Assembly (NCBI GenBank): GCA_016870595.1 | Contig: VGBI01000008.1 | Coordinates: 1 to 53,404, forward strand | Source of the DNA: Actinomycetota bacterium | Lineage (GTDB): Bacteria; Actinomycetota; Acidimicrobiia; IMCC26256; PALSA-555 | DNA length: 53,404 nt | Direction of reading: 5' to 3' | Shown: positions 39,800 through 50,996 of the stretch, piece by piece | How the letters are laid out: each line of letters starts with the position of its first letter | Numbering within the stretch: position 1 is the stretch's first letter | Notes under the pieces: model-generated | The model's database searches: none | Told to the model about the DNA's origin: nothing | Seen by the model: only the letters and a program-made list of their open reading frames with translations | Program-made: the position numbers and the translations under genes

Positions 39800-40443
39800 G
39801 CGCCGGACCGCCGCACGACCCGCATGACCCGCACGACCCGCACGACCCGGCGCTCGCGCCCACGGCCCGGGCCGAGTACGCCGACCGCCTGCGCACCCTG
39901 CAGGGTCGGCGCTGGAAGCAGTGGGGCGACGTCCAGGCGCCCTACCGGTGGTTCCTGCGCCGCCTCCGGCTCGGCCGGACCCTCGACGTCGGGTGCGGGA
40001 TCGGCCGGAACCTCGCCAACCTCGGTGGCGATGTGGTGGGGGTCGACCACAACGCCGAGGCCGTGGCCCGGTGCCGAGCCGACGGCTTCGTCGCCCACAC
40101 CACGGCCGGGTTCGCGGACTCACCCGACGCGGTGCCCGGGGGCTACGACGCGCTGCTGTTCTCGCACGTGCTCGAGCACATGGCCCGCGCCGATGCGGTC
40201 GCCCTGGTCGCGGTCTACCGGCCCTACCTCCGGCCCGGCGGCCGGGTGGTGATGATCACGCCCCAGGAGCGGGGCTACGCGACCGACGCCACCCACGTGG
40301 AGTTCCACGACCTCGACGGGCTGCGGGGCATGGCGGGCGACCTCGGCCTCACCGTGGAGCGGGCCCGCTCGTTCCCGTTCCCCCGACCGGTGGGACGGAT
40401 CTTCCCCTACAACGAGTTCGTGGTGGTCGCCCGCGCCGACTGA
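39796..40443 (+). CDS. SAM-dependent methyltransferase
   Basis: 215 residues from the ATG at 39796 (ATGA overlap). After an HDP repeat coming from four 9-bp units (39814-39849), it has a class I fold: 'TLDVGCGIGRNLANL' (SAM loop), 'VVGVDHNAEAVARC', 'YDALLFSHVLEHMARADAVALV' and 'LRPGGRVVMITPQERG'. A Methyltransf_11-type small-molecule enzyme, plausibly O-methylating a sugar in the glycan made by its operon partners. Ends 13 bp before the convergent metH stop. Confidence 0.87.
   Translation: MSAGPPHDPHDPHDPHDPALAPTARAEYADRLRTLQGRRWKQWGDVQAPYRWFLRRLRLGRTLDVGCGIGRNLANLGGDVVGVDHNAEAVARCRADGFVAHTTAGFADSPDAVPGGYDALLFSHVLEHMARADAVALVAVYRPYLRPGGRVVMITPQERGYATDATHVEFHDLDGLRGMAGDLGLTVERARSFPFPRPVGRIFPYNEFVVVARAD
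39814..39849. repeat. 9-bp tandem repeat, four copies, in the methyltransferase N-terminus
   Basis: CACGACCCG x4 (second copy CATGACCCG), coding His-Asp-Pro repeats just after the start codon. Confidence 0.85.
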
Positions 40444-40456
40444 GCCGGGCGCCGCC

Positions 40457-43927
<3,471 letters not shown>

Positions 43928-43935
43928 CGGCGCTG

Positions 43936-43941
43936 AGGCTA
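43936..43941 (-). promoter_or_regulatory. -10 element of metH (near-leaderless)
   Basis: TAGCCT on the minus strand, 8 nt before the ATG at 43927. Confidence 0.5.
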
Positions 43942-43974
43942 CCGGGGCTCCCGGGGAGACCCGGTGCCCGGGCA

Positions 43975-44006
43975 CCCACCGCTGCGGCGCGCGGGCGCGC
44001 GGTGGG
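43975..44006 (-). terminator. Possible hairpin after the HAD phosphatase gene
   Basis: CCCACCGC … GCGGTGGG, 8-bp arms around a GC-rich 16-nt loop, 4-35 bp past the stop at 44010. It could end the ubiA-dprE1-HAD transcript before the metH promoter. No U-tract. Confidence 0.35.
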
Positions 44007-44009
44007 GAC

Positions 44010-44636
44010 TCAGCGCACCGGGGGGGCGTCGCGGGGCAGGCGGCCGCTGCGGTCGACCAGGCACGGGTGGTCGGCGCGGGCGAGCAGCTCGCGGTCGCCG
44101 GTGCTGTCGCCGTAGGCCCACACCCGGGCCGGGGCGCCGGCGAGCCACGCGTCGAGGCGGGTCGCCTTCTCGGGCCCCCGGACGTTGGGGACGGCCAGCT
44201 CCCCGGTCAGGCGGCCGTCGGGTCCGACCGCGAGGTCGGTGGCGAGCACCGTGGGCACGCCGAGCCCGGCGGCGGCGGGCTCGAGGTAGCAGGTCAACGA
44301 GGCCGAGACGATCACGAGCTCGTGGCCCGCCCGGCGGTGCTCCTCGAGCCGCCCGGCGATCTCGGGGTGCAGGTGGTCGGCCACGACGGTGCGGGCGAAG
44401 CGGGCGCCGAGGTCGCGTACGGCGGCCGCCGACCGCCCCCGCATCGTGGCCCTGAGCACGACCGCCTTGGCGACGTCGCGCTGGGTGGGGTCCCGCCGGG
44501 AGGCGAGTGCAGCGGGGACCGCGGCGGCCAGTGCCCGCGCGGTGGTCGCGGTTCCCGCGGTCAGGCGGACGAAGCGCAGGAAGTTGTCGCGCGACGACAG
44601 GGTGCCGTCGAAGTCGAACGCAGCGACCGTGCGCAC
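44010..44636 (-). CDS. HAD-IB family phosphatase in a decaprenyl-pentose operon
   Basis: 208 residues from GTG 44636; the track's longer frame is read-through. HAD motifs are complete: I 'VAAFDFDGTLSSRDNF', II 'ELVIVSASLTCYL', lysine in 'GPEKATRLDAW' and III 'VWAYGDSTGDRELL'. This is the SerB-like IB subclass. It lies 5 bp after the dprE1-like gene and downstream of ubiA. The mycobacterial route needs a phosphatase to turn decaprenylphosphoryl-5-phosphoribose into decaprenylphosphoryl-ribose, normally a PAP2 protein. I infer this HAD enzyme may do that step; phosphoserine or a lipid phosphate are alternatives. Confidence 0.86.
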   Translation of the reverse strand: MRTVAAFDFDGTLSSRDNFLRFVRLTAGTATTARALAAAVPAALASRRDPTQRDVAKAVVLRATMRGRSAAAVRDLGARFARTVVADHLHPEIAGRLEEHRRAGHELVIVSASLTCYLEPAAAGLGVPTVLATDLAVGPDGRLTGELAVPNVRGPEKATRLDAWLAGAPARVWAYGDSTGDRELLARADHPCLVDRSGRLPRDAPPVR

Positions 44637-44641
44637 GGCGG

Positions 44642-46003
44642 CTACCGGACCCGCAGGCGCCGGGCCAGGTCGGACTGCAGCACCCCGTCGGGGTCGACCC
44701 GCGCGCACAGCGCCCGGAACTCGTCGAGCCGTGGGTACATGGCCGCCAGGTGGGCGCCGTCGAGCCGGGAGTCCTTGGCGAGGTAGACGCGGCCACCGGC
44801 TTCGAGCACGAGCCGGTCCAGTCGGTCGAGCAGTGGGTCGAGGCCGGCGGTGCCGGCGGGGAGGTCGACGGCCAGGGTCCAGCCCGGCATCGGGAACGAC
44901 AGGGGTCCCGGGTCGGCGGGCCCGAACCGCTTGAGCACGGCGAGGAACGACGCGGCCCCGGCCCGGCTGAGCTCCTCGAGCGAGGCTCGGACGGTCGCGG
45001 TGGCGGCGTCGGGCACCACGTACTGGTACTGCAGGAACCCCCGACGTCCGTAGAGCCGGTTCCAGTCGCGGAGGCCGTCGAGGGGATGGAAGAACGCGCC
45101 GATCGGGGTCAGGTGTTGGGCCCGGAGGCGCGGTGCGGCACGGAACCAGGCTTCGTTGAACGCCTGCACGCTCCACCGGTTGAGGAGCCCGGTGGGGGCC
45201 CAGGGCGGTGCGGCGAGCCGGGCCTTCGGGTCGTACCGCAGGGGCTGGTCGCGCTGGCGGGGCGGGAGCGCCGCGCGCGGCGCGTGGTCGCCACGGGTGA
45301 GCACGGACCGGCCGAGCCGGGCTCCGCGCGCGAGGCAGTCGATCCACGCCACCGAGTAGCGGTACCGGTGGTCACCCTCCACCATCCTGTTCATGACGTC
45401 GTCGAGGTCGGTGGCCCGCTCGGTGTCGACCAGCAGTTGGGACGACTCGATCGGGATCAGGCGCAGCGTGGCCTCGGTGACGACCCCGGTCAGGCCCATG
45501 CCGCCGGCGGTGCCCCAGAACAGTGCGGGGTCCGAATCCGGCGTCACCGTCGTCACACCGGTGGGCCCGCGCAGGGTGAACTCGGCGACGTGGCGGGTGA
45601 AGGCGCCGTCGAGGTGGTGGTTCTTGCCGTGGATGTCGGCGGCGATCGCGCCACCGACGGTCACCTGCCGGGTCCCCGGGGTGACGGCGACGAACCACCC
45701 GGCCGGCACCGTGTGGCGCAGGAGGGTGTCGAGGCTCACGCCGGCGTCGACCCGGACGGTGCCGGCCGTGCGGTCGAACGCGCGGATCCCGGCCAGCCCG
45801 GTGCAGTCGACCACCGTGCCCCCCTCGTTCTGGGCGGCGTCGCCGTAGCTGCGGCCGAGGCCGCGGGCGATCACGCCCCGGGGCGGGGCGACCGGCCACA
45901 CGTCGTCGACCGCCGCGGGCCGGGTGGGCGTGCACACGGTCGCGGTCGACGGCGCGGTGCGGCCCCACCCGGTGAGGGTCCGGACGGTGCCGGGCTCAGG
46001 CAT
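44642..46003 (-). CDS. dprE1: Decaprenylphosphoryl-beta-D-ribose oxidase-like FAD enzyme
   Basis: 453 residues from the ATG at 46003. FAD-binding PCMH fold: '[22 protein letters not shown]', '[22 protein letters not shown]' and '[21 protein letters not shown]'. The C-terminus ('[20 protein letters not shown]', '[12 protein letters not shown]', '[21 protein letters not shown]', 'SDLARRL') matches mycobacterial DprE1. The residue equal to the DprE1 cysteine hit by benzothiazinones is alanine here ('GWTLAVD', about residue 378). It would oxidise the ribose 2'-OH during arabinose-donor synthesis. No DprE2 reductase is adjacent. Its start overlaps the ubiA stop by 8 bp. Confidence 0.88.
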   Translation of the reverse strand: MPEPGTVRTLTGWGRTAPSTATVCTPTRPAAVDDVWPVAPPRGVIARGLGRSYGDAAQNEGGTVVDCTGLAGIRAFDRTAGTVRVDAGVSLDTLLRHTVPAGWFVAVTPGTRQVTVGGAIAADIHGKNHHLDGAFTRHVAEFTLRGPTGVTTVTPDSDPALFWGTAGGMGLTGVVTEATLRLIPIESSQLLVDTERATDLDDVMNRMVEGDHRYRYSVAWIDCLARGARLGRSVLTRGDHAPRAALPPRQRDQPLRYDPKARLAAPPWAPTGLLNRWSVQAFNEAWFRAAPRLRAQHLTPIGAFFHPLDGLRDWNRLYGRRGFLQYQYVVPDAATATVRASLEELSRAGAASFLAVLKRFGPADPGPLSFPMPGWTLAVDLPAGTAGLDPLLDRLDRLVLEAGGRVYLAKDSRLDGAHLAAMYPRLDEFRALCARVDPDGVLQSDLARRLRVR

Positions 46004-46910
46004 AGACGCCGATCGCGAAGCACGCGGCCCAGAGGAGCCCGAGCACCTGCAGCACGTGGTCGTGGAAGACCACCTCCTCGGGGGCGCCGCCCCGACCCTG
46101 CTCGATGACGTGGGCGTAGCGGAGGATCCCGAGCACGAACGGCACGATCGACATCTCGAACCACACCGGCTCCCCGATCCCGGCTGCGGTGTCGAACGCC
46201 CACAGGCAGTAGGCGGTGATCGTCACCCCCGACGCCACGGCGCGGACGTAGCTGAGGTAGTTGCGGGTGTAGGCGGTGAGGGTCGCGCGGTGGGCGCCGC
46301 TGGCGTCGCCCATCTCGATCTGCTCGGAGTAGCGCTTGCCCGTCACCACGAACAGCGACGCGCCGCCGGCCACGATCAGGAACCAGTCGGAGATCTCGAC
46401 CCCGGTCGCCACGCCGCCGGCGATGGCCCGGATCACGAATCCGGCCGCGACCACGCCGAGGTCGACCACCGGCTCGTGCTTGAGCCAGGCGCTGTAGGTG
46501 AAGGTGATGGCGACGTAGGCGGCCACCACGATCGCGAGGCGTCCGTTCTGCACCGGGGCGGCCACTCCGAGCGCGAGCACGACGAGCACGACTGCGATCA
46601 CCTTGGCCGCGGGCTCGCTCACGTGTCCGGCCGCGACCGGCCGGCGCTGCTTCACCGGGTGCTGGCGGTCGGCGTGGGCGTCGAGGGCGTCGTTGAAGAA
46701 GTACGTCCCGCTTGCGGCGAGGCAGAAGGCCACGAAGGCGACGAGGGTCTGCGACAGCGGCCCCCACTGGTCGAGCACCCCCGCTGCGCCCGGTGCGGCG
46801 AAGACGAGGACGTTCTTCGTCCACTGCTTGGGCCGGGCGGTCCGCACGAGGGACCGCCACCGGGCCGGACGCGCATCGCCGACGGCGGGGACCTCGGTGC
46901 CGTCGGTCAC
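45996..46910 (-). CDS. ubiA: UbiA-type decaprenyl-phosphate phosphoribosyltransferase
   Basis: 304 residues from GTG 46910. The UbiA motif I is '[22 protein letters not shown]' (NDxxDxxxD) after '[15 protein letters not shown]', a stretch typical of the Rv3806c-like branch. Motif II falls around '[29 protein letters not shown]'. Eight or nine membrane helices. The family joins phosphoribose pyrophosphate to decaprenyl phosphate, the first committed step towards decaprenyl-phosphoryl-arabinose. The downstream dprE1 and phosphatase genes support this exact role. The promoter (TAGCCT, 6 nt before GTG) is back to back with that of pduO. Confidence 0.92.
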   Translation of the reverse strand: MTDGTEVPAVGDARPARWRSLVRTARPKQWTKNVLVFAAPGAAGVLDQWGPLSQTLVAFVAFCLAASGTYFFNDALDAHADRQHPVKQRRPVAAGHVSEPAAKVIAVVLVVLALGVAAPVQNGRLAIVVAAYVAITFTYSAWLKHEPVVDLGVVAAGFVIRAIAGGVATGVEISDWFLIVAGGASLFVVTGKRYSEQIEMGDASGAHRATLTAYTRNYLSYVRAVASGVTITAYCLWAFDTAAGIGEPVWFEMSIVPFVLGILRYAHVIEQGRGGAPEEVVFHDHVLQVLGLLWAACFAIGVYA

Positions 46911-46916
46911 GGGATC

Positions 46917-46922
46917 AGGCTA
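46917..46922 (-). promoter_or_regulatory. -10 element of ubiA (leaderless)
   Basis: TAGCCT on the minus strand, then 6 nt (gatccc), then the GTG at 46910. Only 48 bp separate it from the divergent pduO -10. Confidence 0.6.
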
Positions 46923-46970
46923 CCGGCGCAGCGGAGGGCCCGACCGGGCCGAGCCTCCGGGTGGCCCCCG

Positions 46971-46976
46971 TAGACT
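46971..46976 (+). promoter_or_regulatory. -10 element of pduO (leaderless)
   Basis: TAGACT, 6 nt (cccgcc), GTG at 46983. Confidence 0.6.
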
Positions 46977-46982
46977 CCCGCC

Positions 46983-47708
46983 GTGTCCACACCGCGCAAG
47001 GTCTACACCCGTACCGGCGACGACGGCACCACCGGCCTGCTCTTCGGGGGCCGCACCGCCAAGGACGGGCCCGGTCCCACCGCCTACGGCACCTCCGACG
47101 AGGCGGTGTCGGCCCTCGGCCTGGCCCGGGCCGAGACCGAGCGGGGTGACGAGCTCGACGGGATCCTCATCCGGCTCCAGCGTGAGCTTTTCGTCGTCGG
47201 AGCCGAGCTCGCGACCGAGCCCGAGCAGCGTCACCGGCTCCAGGACGGCACCACGCGGGTCACCGCGGACATGGTGGCGGCGCTCGAGCCCCTGATCGAC
47301 GACGTCACCGCCCGCTACGAGCCGCCCCAGGAGTTCGTGCTCCCCGGCGAGACCCGGGTCGCCGCCGCGCTCGACGTCGCCCGGACGGTCGTGCGCCGGG
47401 CCGAGCGCAAGTCGGTGGCGGCCACCCACGCCGGATGGCTGGAGCCCGAGAGTCAGGTCGTGCCCTATCTCAACCGCCTCGCCGATCTCGTGTACACGCT
47501 CGCCCGCTGGCAGGAGGGTGCGTTCCGCCCCGCCCGCCCCCGCTGGCCGCCCCGGAGGTCCCCGTGCCCGTCACCCTCACCACCAGTGCGCAGCGCCCCG
47601 ACGTCGTCCGGGCCGATCTGCTGGTCGTCCCGGCCGGGCCCGACGGTCCGCTCGGGACCGCGGCCCGGGCCCTGCGCCCGCTCGGCCCGACGCTGCGGGC
47701 GGTCGTGA
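46983..47708 (+). CDS. pduO: Cob(I)alamin adenosyltransferase (PduO type) with an out-of-family tail
   Basis: 241 residues from GTG 46983. PduO motifs: ATP loop 'YTRTGDDGTTGLLFGGR', 'GTSDEAVSALGLARAE', 'LPGETRVAAALDVARTVVRRAERKSV' and 'YLNRLADLVYTLARWQEGAF'. Family members stop about there (near residue 190). Here the frame continues for ~50 Arg/Pro/Ser-rich residues that overlap the first 145 bp of pepA in another frame, so the native stop seems to have been lost. It forms adenosylcobalamin, complementing the B12-dependent metH nearby. Confidence 0.9.
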   Translation: MSTPRKVYTRTGDDGTTGLLFGGRTAKDGPGPTAYGTSDEAVSALGLARAETERGDELDGILIRLQRELFVVGAELATEPEQRHRLQDGTTRVTADMVAALEPLIDDVTARYEPPQEFVLPGETRVAAALDVARTVVRRAERKSVAATHAGWLEPESQVVPYLNRLADLVYTLARWQEGAFRPARPRWPPRRSPCPSPSPPVRSAPTSSGPICWSSRPGPTVRSGPRPGPCARSARRCGRS

Positions 47709-49195
47709 CGGCGACCGGGTTCGAGGGGAAGCGGGGGCAGACCGCGTTGGTGCCGGCGGGCGACGCGCTCGGCGTCCCGGCCGTGCTCCTCGTCGGGGTC
47801 GGGGATCCCGCGGCGGTCACCGTCGACGGCCTCCGCCGGGCCGGCGCGACCGTGGCCCGGGCCGCCGGCAAGGTCCGGACCGTGGCGACGACCCTGCTCG
47901 ACGCCGCGCCGCGCGGTACGGCCGAGGCCGCGGCGCAGGCGCTGGCCGAGGGCGTGCTCCTCGGCGGCTACCAGTTCCTCGAGTTCAAGTCGCAGGCGAC
48001 GCCGTCGGCGCTCCGGCGGGTGTCGGTGCTCGACGGCCGGGCCGAGGTCCGGCGCGGGCTGGCCCGGGGGTCGGCGGTCGGCGGCGCCACGGTGTGGGCG
48101 CGCGACCGTGTCAACGAGCCCCCCGACACCCAGTCGCCCGCCCAGTTCGTGGCCGCGGCCCGACGCCGCCTGGCCGGGACCGGGGTCCGGGTCGAGGTCC
48201 TCACCGAGCGCCAGATCCTGGCCCAGCGTCTCGGCGGCGTGGCCGGGGTGGGCCAGGGCTCGGCCCGCCCGCCCCGGTTCCTGAAATGCACCTACGAGCC
48301 GACCCGCCGCGCTCCCGGGCACCTGGCCCTGGTCGGCAAGGGCGTGGTGTTCGACTCGGGCGGGCTCTCGCTGAAGACCGCGGCGGGCATGGAGACCATG
48401 AAGACCGACATGTCGGGCGCGGCGGCGGTCGTGGCCGCGATGTCGGTGCTCGGGAAGGTCGGCGTGCGTCACCGCGTGACCGGCTACGTGCCGCTGGTCG
48501 AGAACATGCCCAGTGGCACTGCAATCCGGCCCGGCGACGTGCTGCGGATCCGCAACGGCACGACGGTGGAGGTGCTCAACACCGACGCCGAGGGGCGTCT
48601 CATCCTCGCCGACGCCCTGTCGCTCGCGGTCGAGAACCGCGTCGACGCCATCGTGGACCTCGCCACGCTGACCGGCGCCTGCGTGGTCGCGCTCGGTGAC
48701 AAGATCGCCGGCCTGATGGGCAACCACGACGGGTGGCGCGACCAGGTCCAGGGCGCGGCCGACCGGGCCGGTGAGCCGGTGTGGCCGCTGCCGCTGCCGA
48801 CCGACTACCGCAGGCTCCTCGACAGCGAGGTCGCCGACCTGAAGAACGTGAGTGCCGGCGGCTACGGCGGCGCGCTCACCGCCGGGATCTTCCTGCAGCA
48901 GTTCGTGGGCGACCGCCCCTGGGTGCACCTCGACATCGCCGGCCCCTCCCGGGCGTCGGGCGACGACGGCTACCTCGTCAAGGGTGGCACCGGCTTCGGC
49001 GTGCGCACCCTGGTCGAGCTGGTCAGCGGGTTCACCGTGCCGGAGGGCACGGTGACGGGCGCAAACGGCGCGTCCGGGAAGCCCCGCGCGGCCCGTACCG
49101 TTGCAAATCGGGCCGGAGCCGCCGCGAAGTCCACCAAGAAGCCGACGGCCCGCAAGTCCCTGACCCCCAAGCCCCGTCCCCCGAGGTCACGATGA
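47564..49195 (+). CDS. pepA: Leucyl aminopeptidase (M17) with basic C-terminal tail
   Basis: 543 residues from GTG 47564, behind a good GGAGG site ('cggaggtccccgtg'). N-terminal macro-like domain, then the catalytic domain with metal ligands in 'GKGVVFDSGGLSLKTAAGMETMKTDMSGAAAVV' and the M17 signature 'NTDAEGRLILADAL'. 'TLTGACVVALGDKIAGLMGN' and 'GPSRASGDDGYLVKGGTGFGVRTL' are typical too. The last ~45 residues ('SGKPRAARTVANRAGAAAKS', 'TKKPTARKSLTPKPRPPRSR') are a Lys/Arg/Ala tail outside the fold, resembling actinobacterial nucleic-acid-binding tails. Start overlaps pduO; stop overlaps the cupredoxin gene (ATGA). Confidence 0.94.
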   Translation: MPVTLTTSAQRPDVVRADLLVVPAGPDGPLGTAARALRPLGPTLRAVVTATGFEGKRGQTALVPAGDALGVPAVLLVGVGDPAAVTVDGLRRAGATVARAAGKVRTVATTLLDAAPRGTAEAAAQALAEGVLLGGYQFLEFKSQATPSALRRVSVLDGRAEVRRGLARGSAVGGATVWARDRVNEPPDTQSPAQFVAAARRRLAGTGVRVEVLTERQILAQRLGGVAGVGQGSARPPRFLKCTYEPTRRAPGHLALVGKGVVFDSGGLSLKTAAGMETMKTDMSGAAAVVAAMSVLGKVGVRHRVTGYVPLVENMPSGTAIRPGDVLRIRNGTTVEVLNTDAEGRLILADALSLAVENRVDAIVDLATLTGACVVALGDKIAGLMGNHDGWRDQVQGAADRAGEPVWPLPLPTDYRRLLDSEVADLKNVSAGGYGGALTAGIFLQQFVGDRPWVHLDIAGPSRASGDDGYLVKGGTGFGVRTLVELVSGFTVPEGTVTGANGASGKPRAARTVANRAGAAAKSTKKPTARKSLTPKPRPPRSR

Positions 49196-49647
49196 CGTTC
49201 CGCCTGATCCGCCCCCTCGCCGCTGCGGTCGCCGCCGGAGTCGTCGCGGCCACCCTGGCCGCAACCGTCCCCGGTCCGGCCGGGGCGCAGACGTCGACCA
49301 CCACGACCACCACGCCCGCAGGCACGTCGTCGTCTTCGTCGTCGACGCGGGTCCGGGTGGAGGTGGGCGACAACTTCTACAAGCCGGAGCGCATCGTCGT
49401 TCCGGTGGGGACCCGGGTCACCTGGAAGAACGAGGGCAAGATCCTCCACAATGTCGTCCCCGTGAAGGGCAAGGCGTGGGGCATCCGGTCGTTGGTCACC
49501 GGCAAGTCCTATTCGTACCGGTTCAAGAAGCCCGGCACCTACGCCTACTACTGCACGTTCCACGGATCGCCGACGAGCGGTCAGGTCGGCTCGGTGGTCG
49601 TCACCGCGGCGGCGTCGGGCGCCACCACGACCACGACGGCGCGCTGA
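49192..49647 (+). CDS. Secreted cupredoxin (plastocyanin-like blue copper protein)
   Basis: 151 residues from the ATG at 49192. Signal peptide 'MTFRLIRPLAAAVAAGVVAA' ending near 'PGPAGAQT', then a Thr/Ser-rich spacer and a cupredoxin domain: 'VEVGDNFYKPERIVVPVGTRVTWKN', the first copper histidine in 'ILHNVVPV', and 'YAYYCTFHGSPTSGQVGSVVV' with Cys and His ligands. The position that usually holds the axial methionine reads Gln (SGQVG), as in stellacyanin-like sites. It probably carries electrons or copper outside the cell. Coupled to pepA by ATGA, though the functions seem unrelated. Confidence 0.92.
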   Translation: MTFRLIRPLAAAVAAGVVAATLAATVPGPAGAQTSTTTTTTPAGTSSSSSSTRVRVEVGDNFYKPERIVVPVGTRVTWKNEGKILHNVVPVKGKAWGIRSLVTGKSYSYRFKKPGTYAYYCTFHGSPTSGQVGSVVVTAAASGATTTTTAR

Positions 49648-49659
49648 ACGAGTCAGCGC
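49641..49659. terminator. Bidirectional hairpin between convergent genes
   Basis: GCGCTGA-ACGAG-TCAGCGC, 7-bp perfect arms. It contains the cupredoxin stop codon and lies 40 bp from the stop of the convergent moeB gene. Confidence 0.5.
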
Positions 49660-49698
49660 ATCCGGGAGTGGGTGCGCCGACGAGGGTGCCGCCCGGCC

Positions 49699-50883
49699 TC
49701 AGTGCCCGGTGGTGGTGCCGTCGGCGAGCACGGCGTGCGGGAGGCAGTGCTCGTCGTACTCGGCGATGACGATCGGGGCGGCGTCGTCGCTGCAGGTCGG
49801 GCAGCGCGGGTCGCGCCGCACCCTGAAGGTGCGGAAGCTCTGCTCGAGGGCGTCGTAGGCGAGGAGCCGACCCCGCAGCGGGTCGCCGAGGTCGAGCAGG
49901 AGCTTGATCGTCTCGAGCGCCTGGATCGACCCGACGATGCCGGGGAGCACGCCGAGCACGCCGGCCTCGGCGCAGCTCGGGGCGAGCTCGGGCGGCGGCG
50001 GCTCGGGCAGCATGCACCGGTAGCACGGGCCCCGGAACGGGTCGAACACCGTGACCTGGCCCTCGAATCGGAAGATCGACCCGTGCACCACCGGCACCCG
50101 GTTGAGCACCGAGGCGTCGTTGAGCAGGTACCGGGTGGGGAAGTTGTCGGTGCCGTCGACCACGACGTCGTAGCCGCTGATGATGTCGAGCACGTTGTCG
50201 GCGCCGAAGCGCACGTCGTAGGTGACGACGTTGACGTCGGGGTTCAGCAGCGTGAGCGTCTTCTTCGCCGAATCGACCTTGCGGTCCCCGACCCGGTCGA
50301 CGTTGTGCAGCACCTGGCGCTGGAGGTTCGAGGAGTCGACGACGTCCATGTCGACGATGCCGAGCGTCCCGACCCCGGCGGCCGCGAGGTAGAGCGCGGC
50401 GGGGGAGCCGAGGCCCCCGGCGCCGAGGAGCAGGACCTTCGACTCGAGCAGGCGCTGCTGGCCCGCCTCGCCGACCTCGGGCAGCAGCACGTGGCGGTGG
50501 TACCGGGTGCGCTGCTCGGGGTTGAGCACCACCGGCGTGATCCAGTCCCGGCCCTCGTTCTTCCAGCGGCCGAACCCGCCGGCCATGCTCACGACGTCGG
50601 TGTAGCCGAGTTGGGTGAGGGTGTCGGCAGCGAATGCCGACCGGGTGCCTCCGGCGCAGTACACGACCACCGGCGCGGCCTTGTCGGGGATCTTGTTCTC
50701 GATCTGGCCCTCGAGGTGGCCGCGGGGCACGAACACCGCACCCGGGATCATCCCCTGCTCGTACTCGTCGAGCTCGCGGACGTCGAGGAAGGTCGCCGAG
50801 CCGAGCCGGGTCTCGGCGTCGGCCGGGTCGATCTCGGTGATGCGTGTCTTGGTGGCGGCGAGGAGCTCTCGGAAGGTGGCCAT
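49699..50883 (-). CDS. Rhodanese-MoeB fusion (sulfur-carrier adenylyltransferase)
   Basis: 394 residues from the ATG at 50883. Residues 1-110 are a rhodanese domain ('SATFLDVRELDEYEQGMIPGAVFVPRGHL') with active cysteine in 'VVVYCAGGTRSAFAA'. Residues 125-394 are ThiF/MoeB: 'RYHRHVLLPEVGEAGQQRL', nucleotide loop 'VLLLGAGGLGSPAALYL', 'VDGTDNFPTRYLLND', zinc cysteines 'CYRC' and 'CPTC'. It activates a ubiquitin-like sulfur carrier (MoaD, ThiS or CysO) and probably loads it with sulfur. Mycobacterial MoeZ and human MOCS3 have the rhodanese at the C-terminus; here it is at the N-terminus. Confidence 0.92.
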   Translation of the reverse strand: MATFRELLAATKTRITEIDPADAETRLGSATFLDVRELDEYEQGMIPGAVFVPRGHLEGQIENKIPDKAAPVVVYCAGGTRSAFAADTLTQLGYTDVVSMAGGFGRWKNEGRDWITPVVLNPEQRTRYHRHVLLPEVGEAGQQRLLESKVLLLGAGGLGSPAALYLAAAGVGTLGIVDMDVVDSSNLQRQVLHNVDRVGDRKVDSAKKTLTLLNPDVNVVTYDVRFGADNVLDIISGYDVVVDGTDNFPTRYLLNDASVLNRVPVVHGSIFRFEGQVTVFDPFRGPCYRCMLPEPPPPELAPSCAEAGVLGVLPGIVGSIQALETIKLLLDLGDPLRGRLLAYDALEQSFRTFRVRRDPRCPTCSDDAAPIVIAEYDEHCLPHAVLADGTTTGH

Positions 50884-50950
50884 CGCACCGTGCCCTTTCT
50901 CGGCGACCCGGGTTCCTGCGGTCCCCTGGAGGAGCCCCGGACGGGGAGAA

Positions 50951-50977
50951 AGCCTACCGGGGGAGTCGGGTATTCCC
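50951..50977 (-). promoter_or_regulatory. Candidate SigR-like promoter of the rhodanese-MoeB gene
   Basis: On the minus strand GGGAAT (complement of 50972-50977) is followed after 18 nt by GCTTTC, close to the GGGAAT-N18-GTT pattern of the thiol-stress sigma factor SigR/SigH. A housekeeping -10, TAGGCT (complement of 50951-50956), overlaps the same place, so either factor is possible. A GGGGGA/TCCCCC inverted repeat (50959-50979) surrounds the -35. Confidence 0.4.
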
Positions 50978-50996
50978 CCAGGGCCGCCCGCCCGGG

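Noticed and set aside
43928-44009. Cobalamin riboswitch upstream of metH
   Set aside because: The predicted -10 is 8 nt from the ATG and the gap is too short for a B12 riboswitch.
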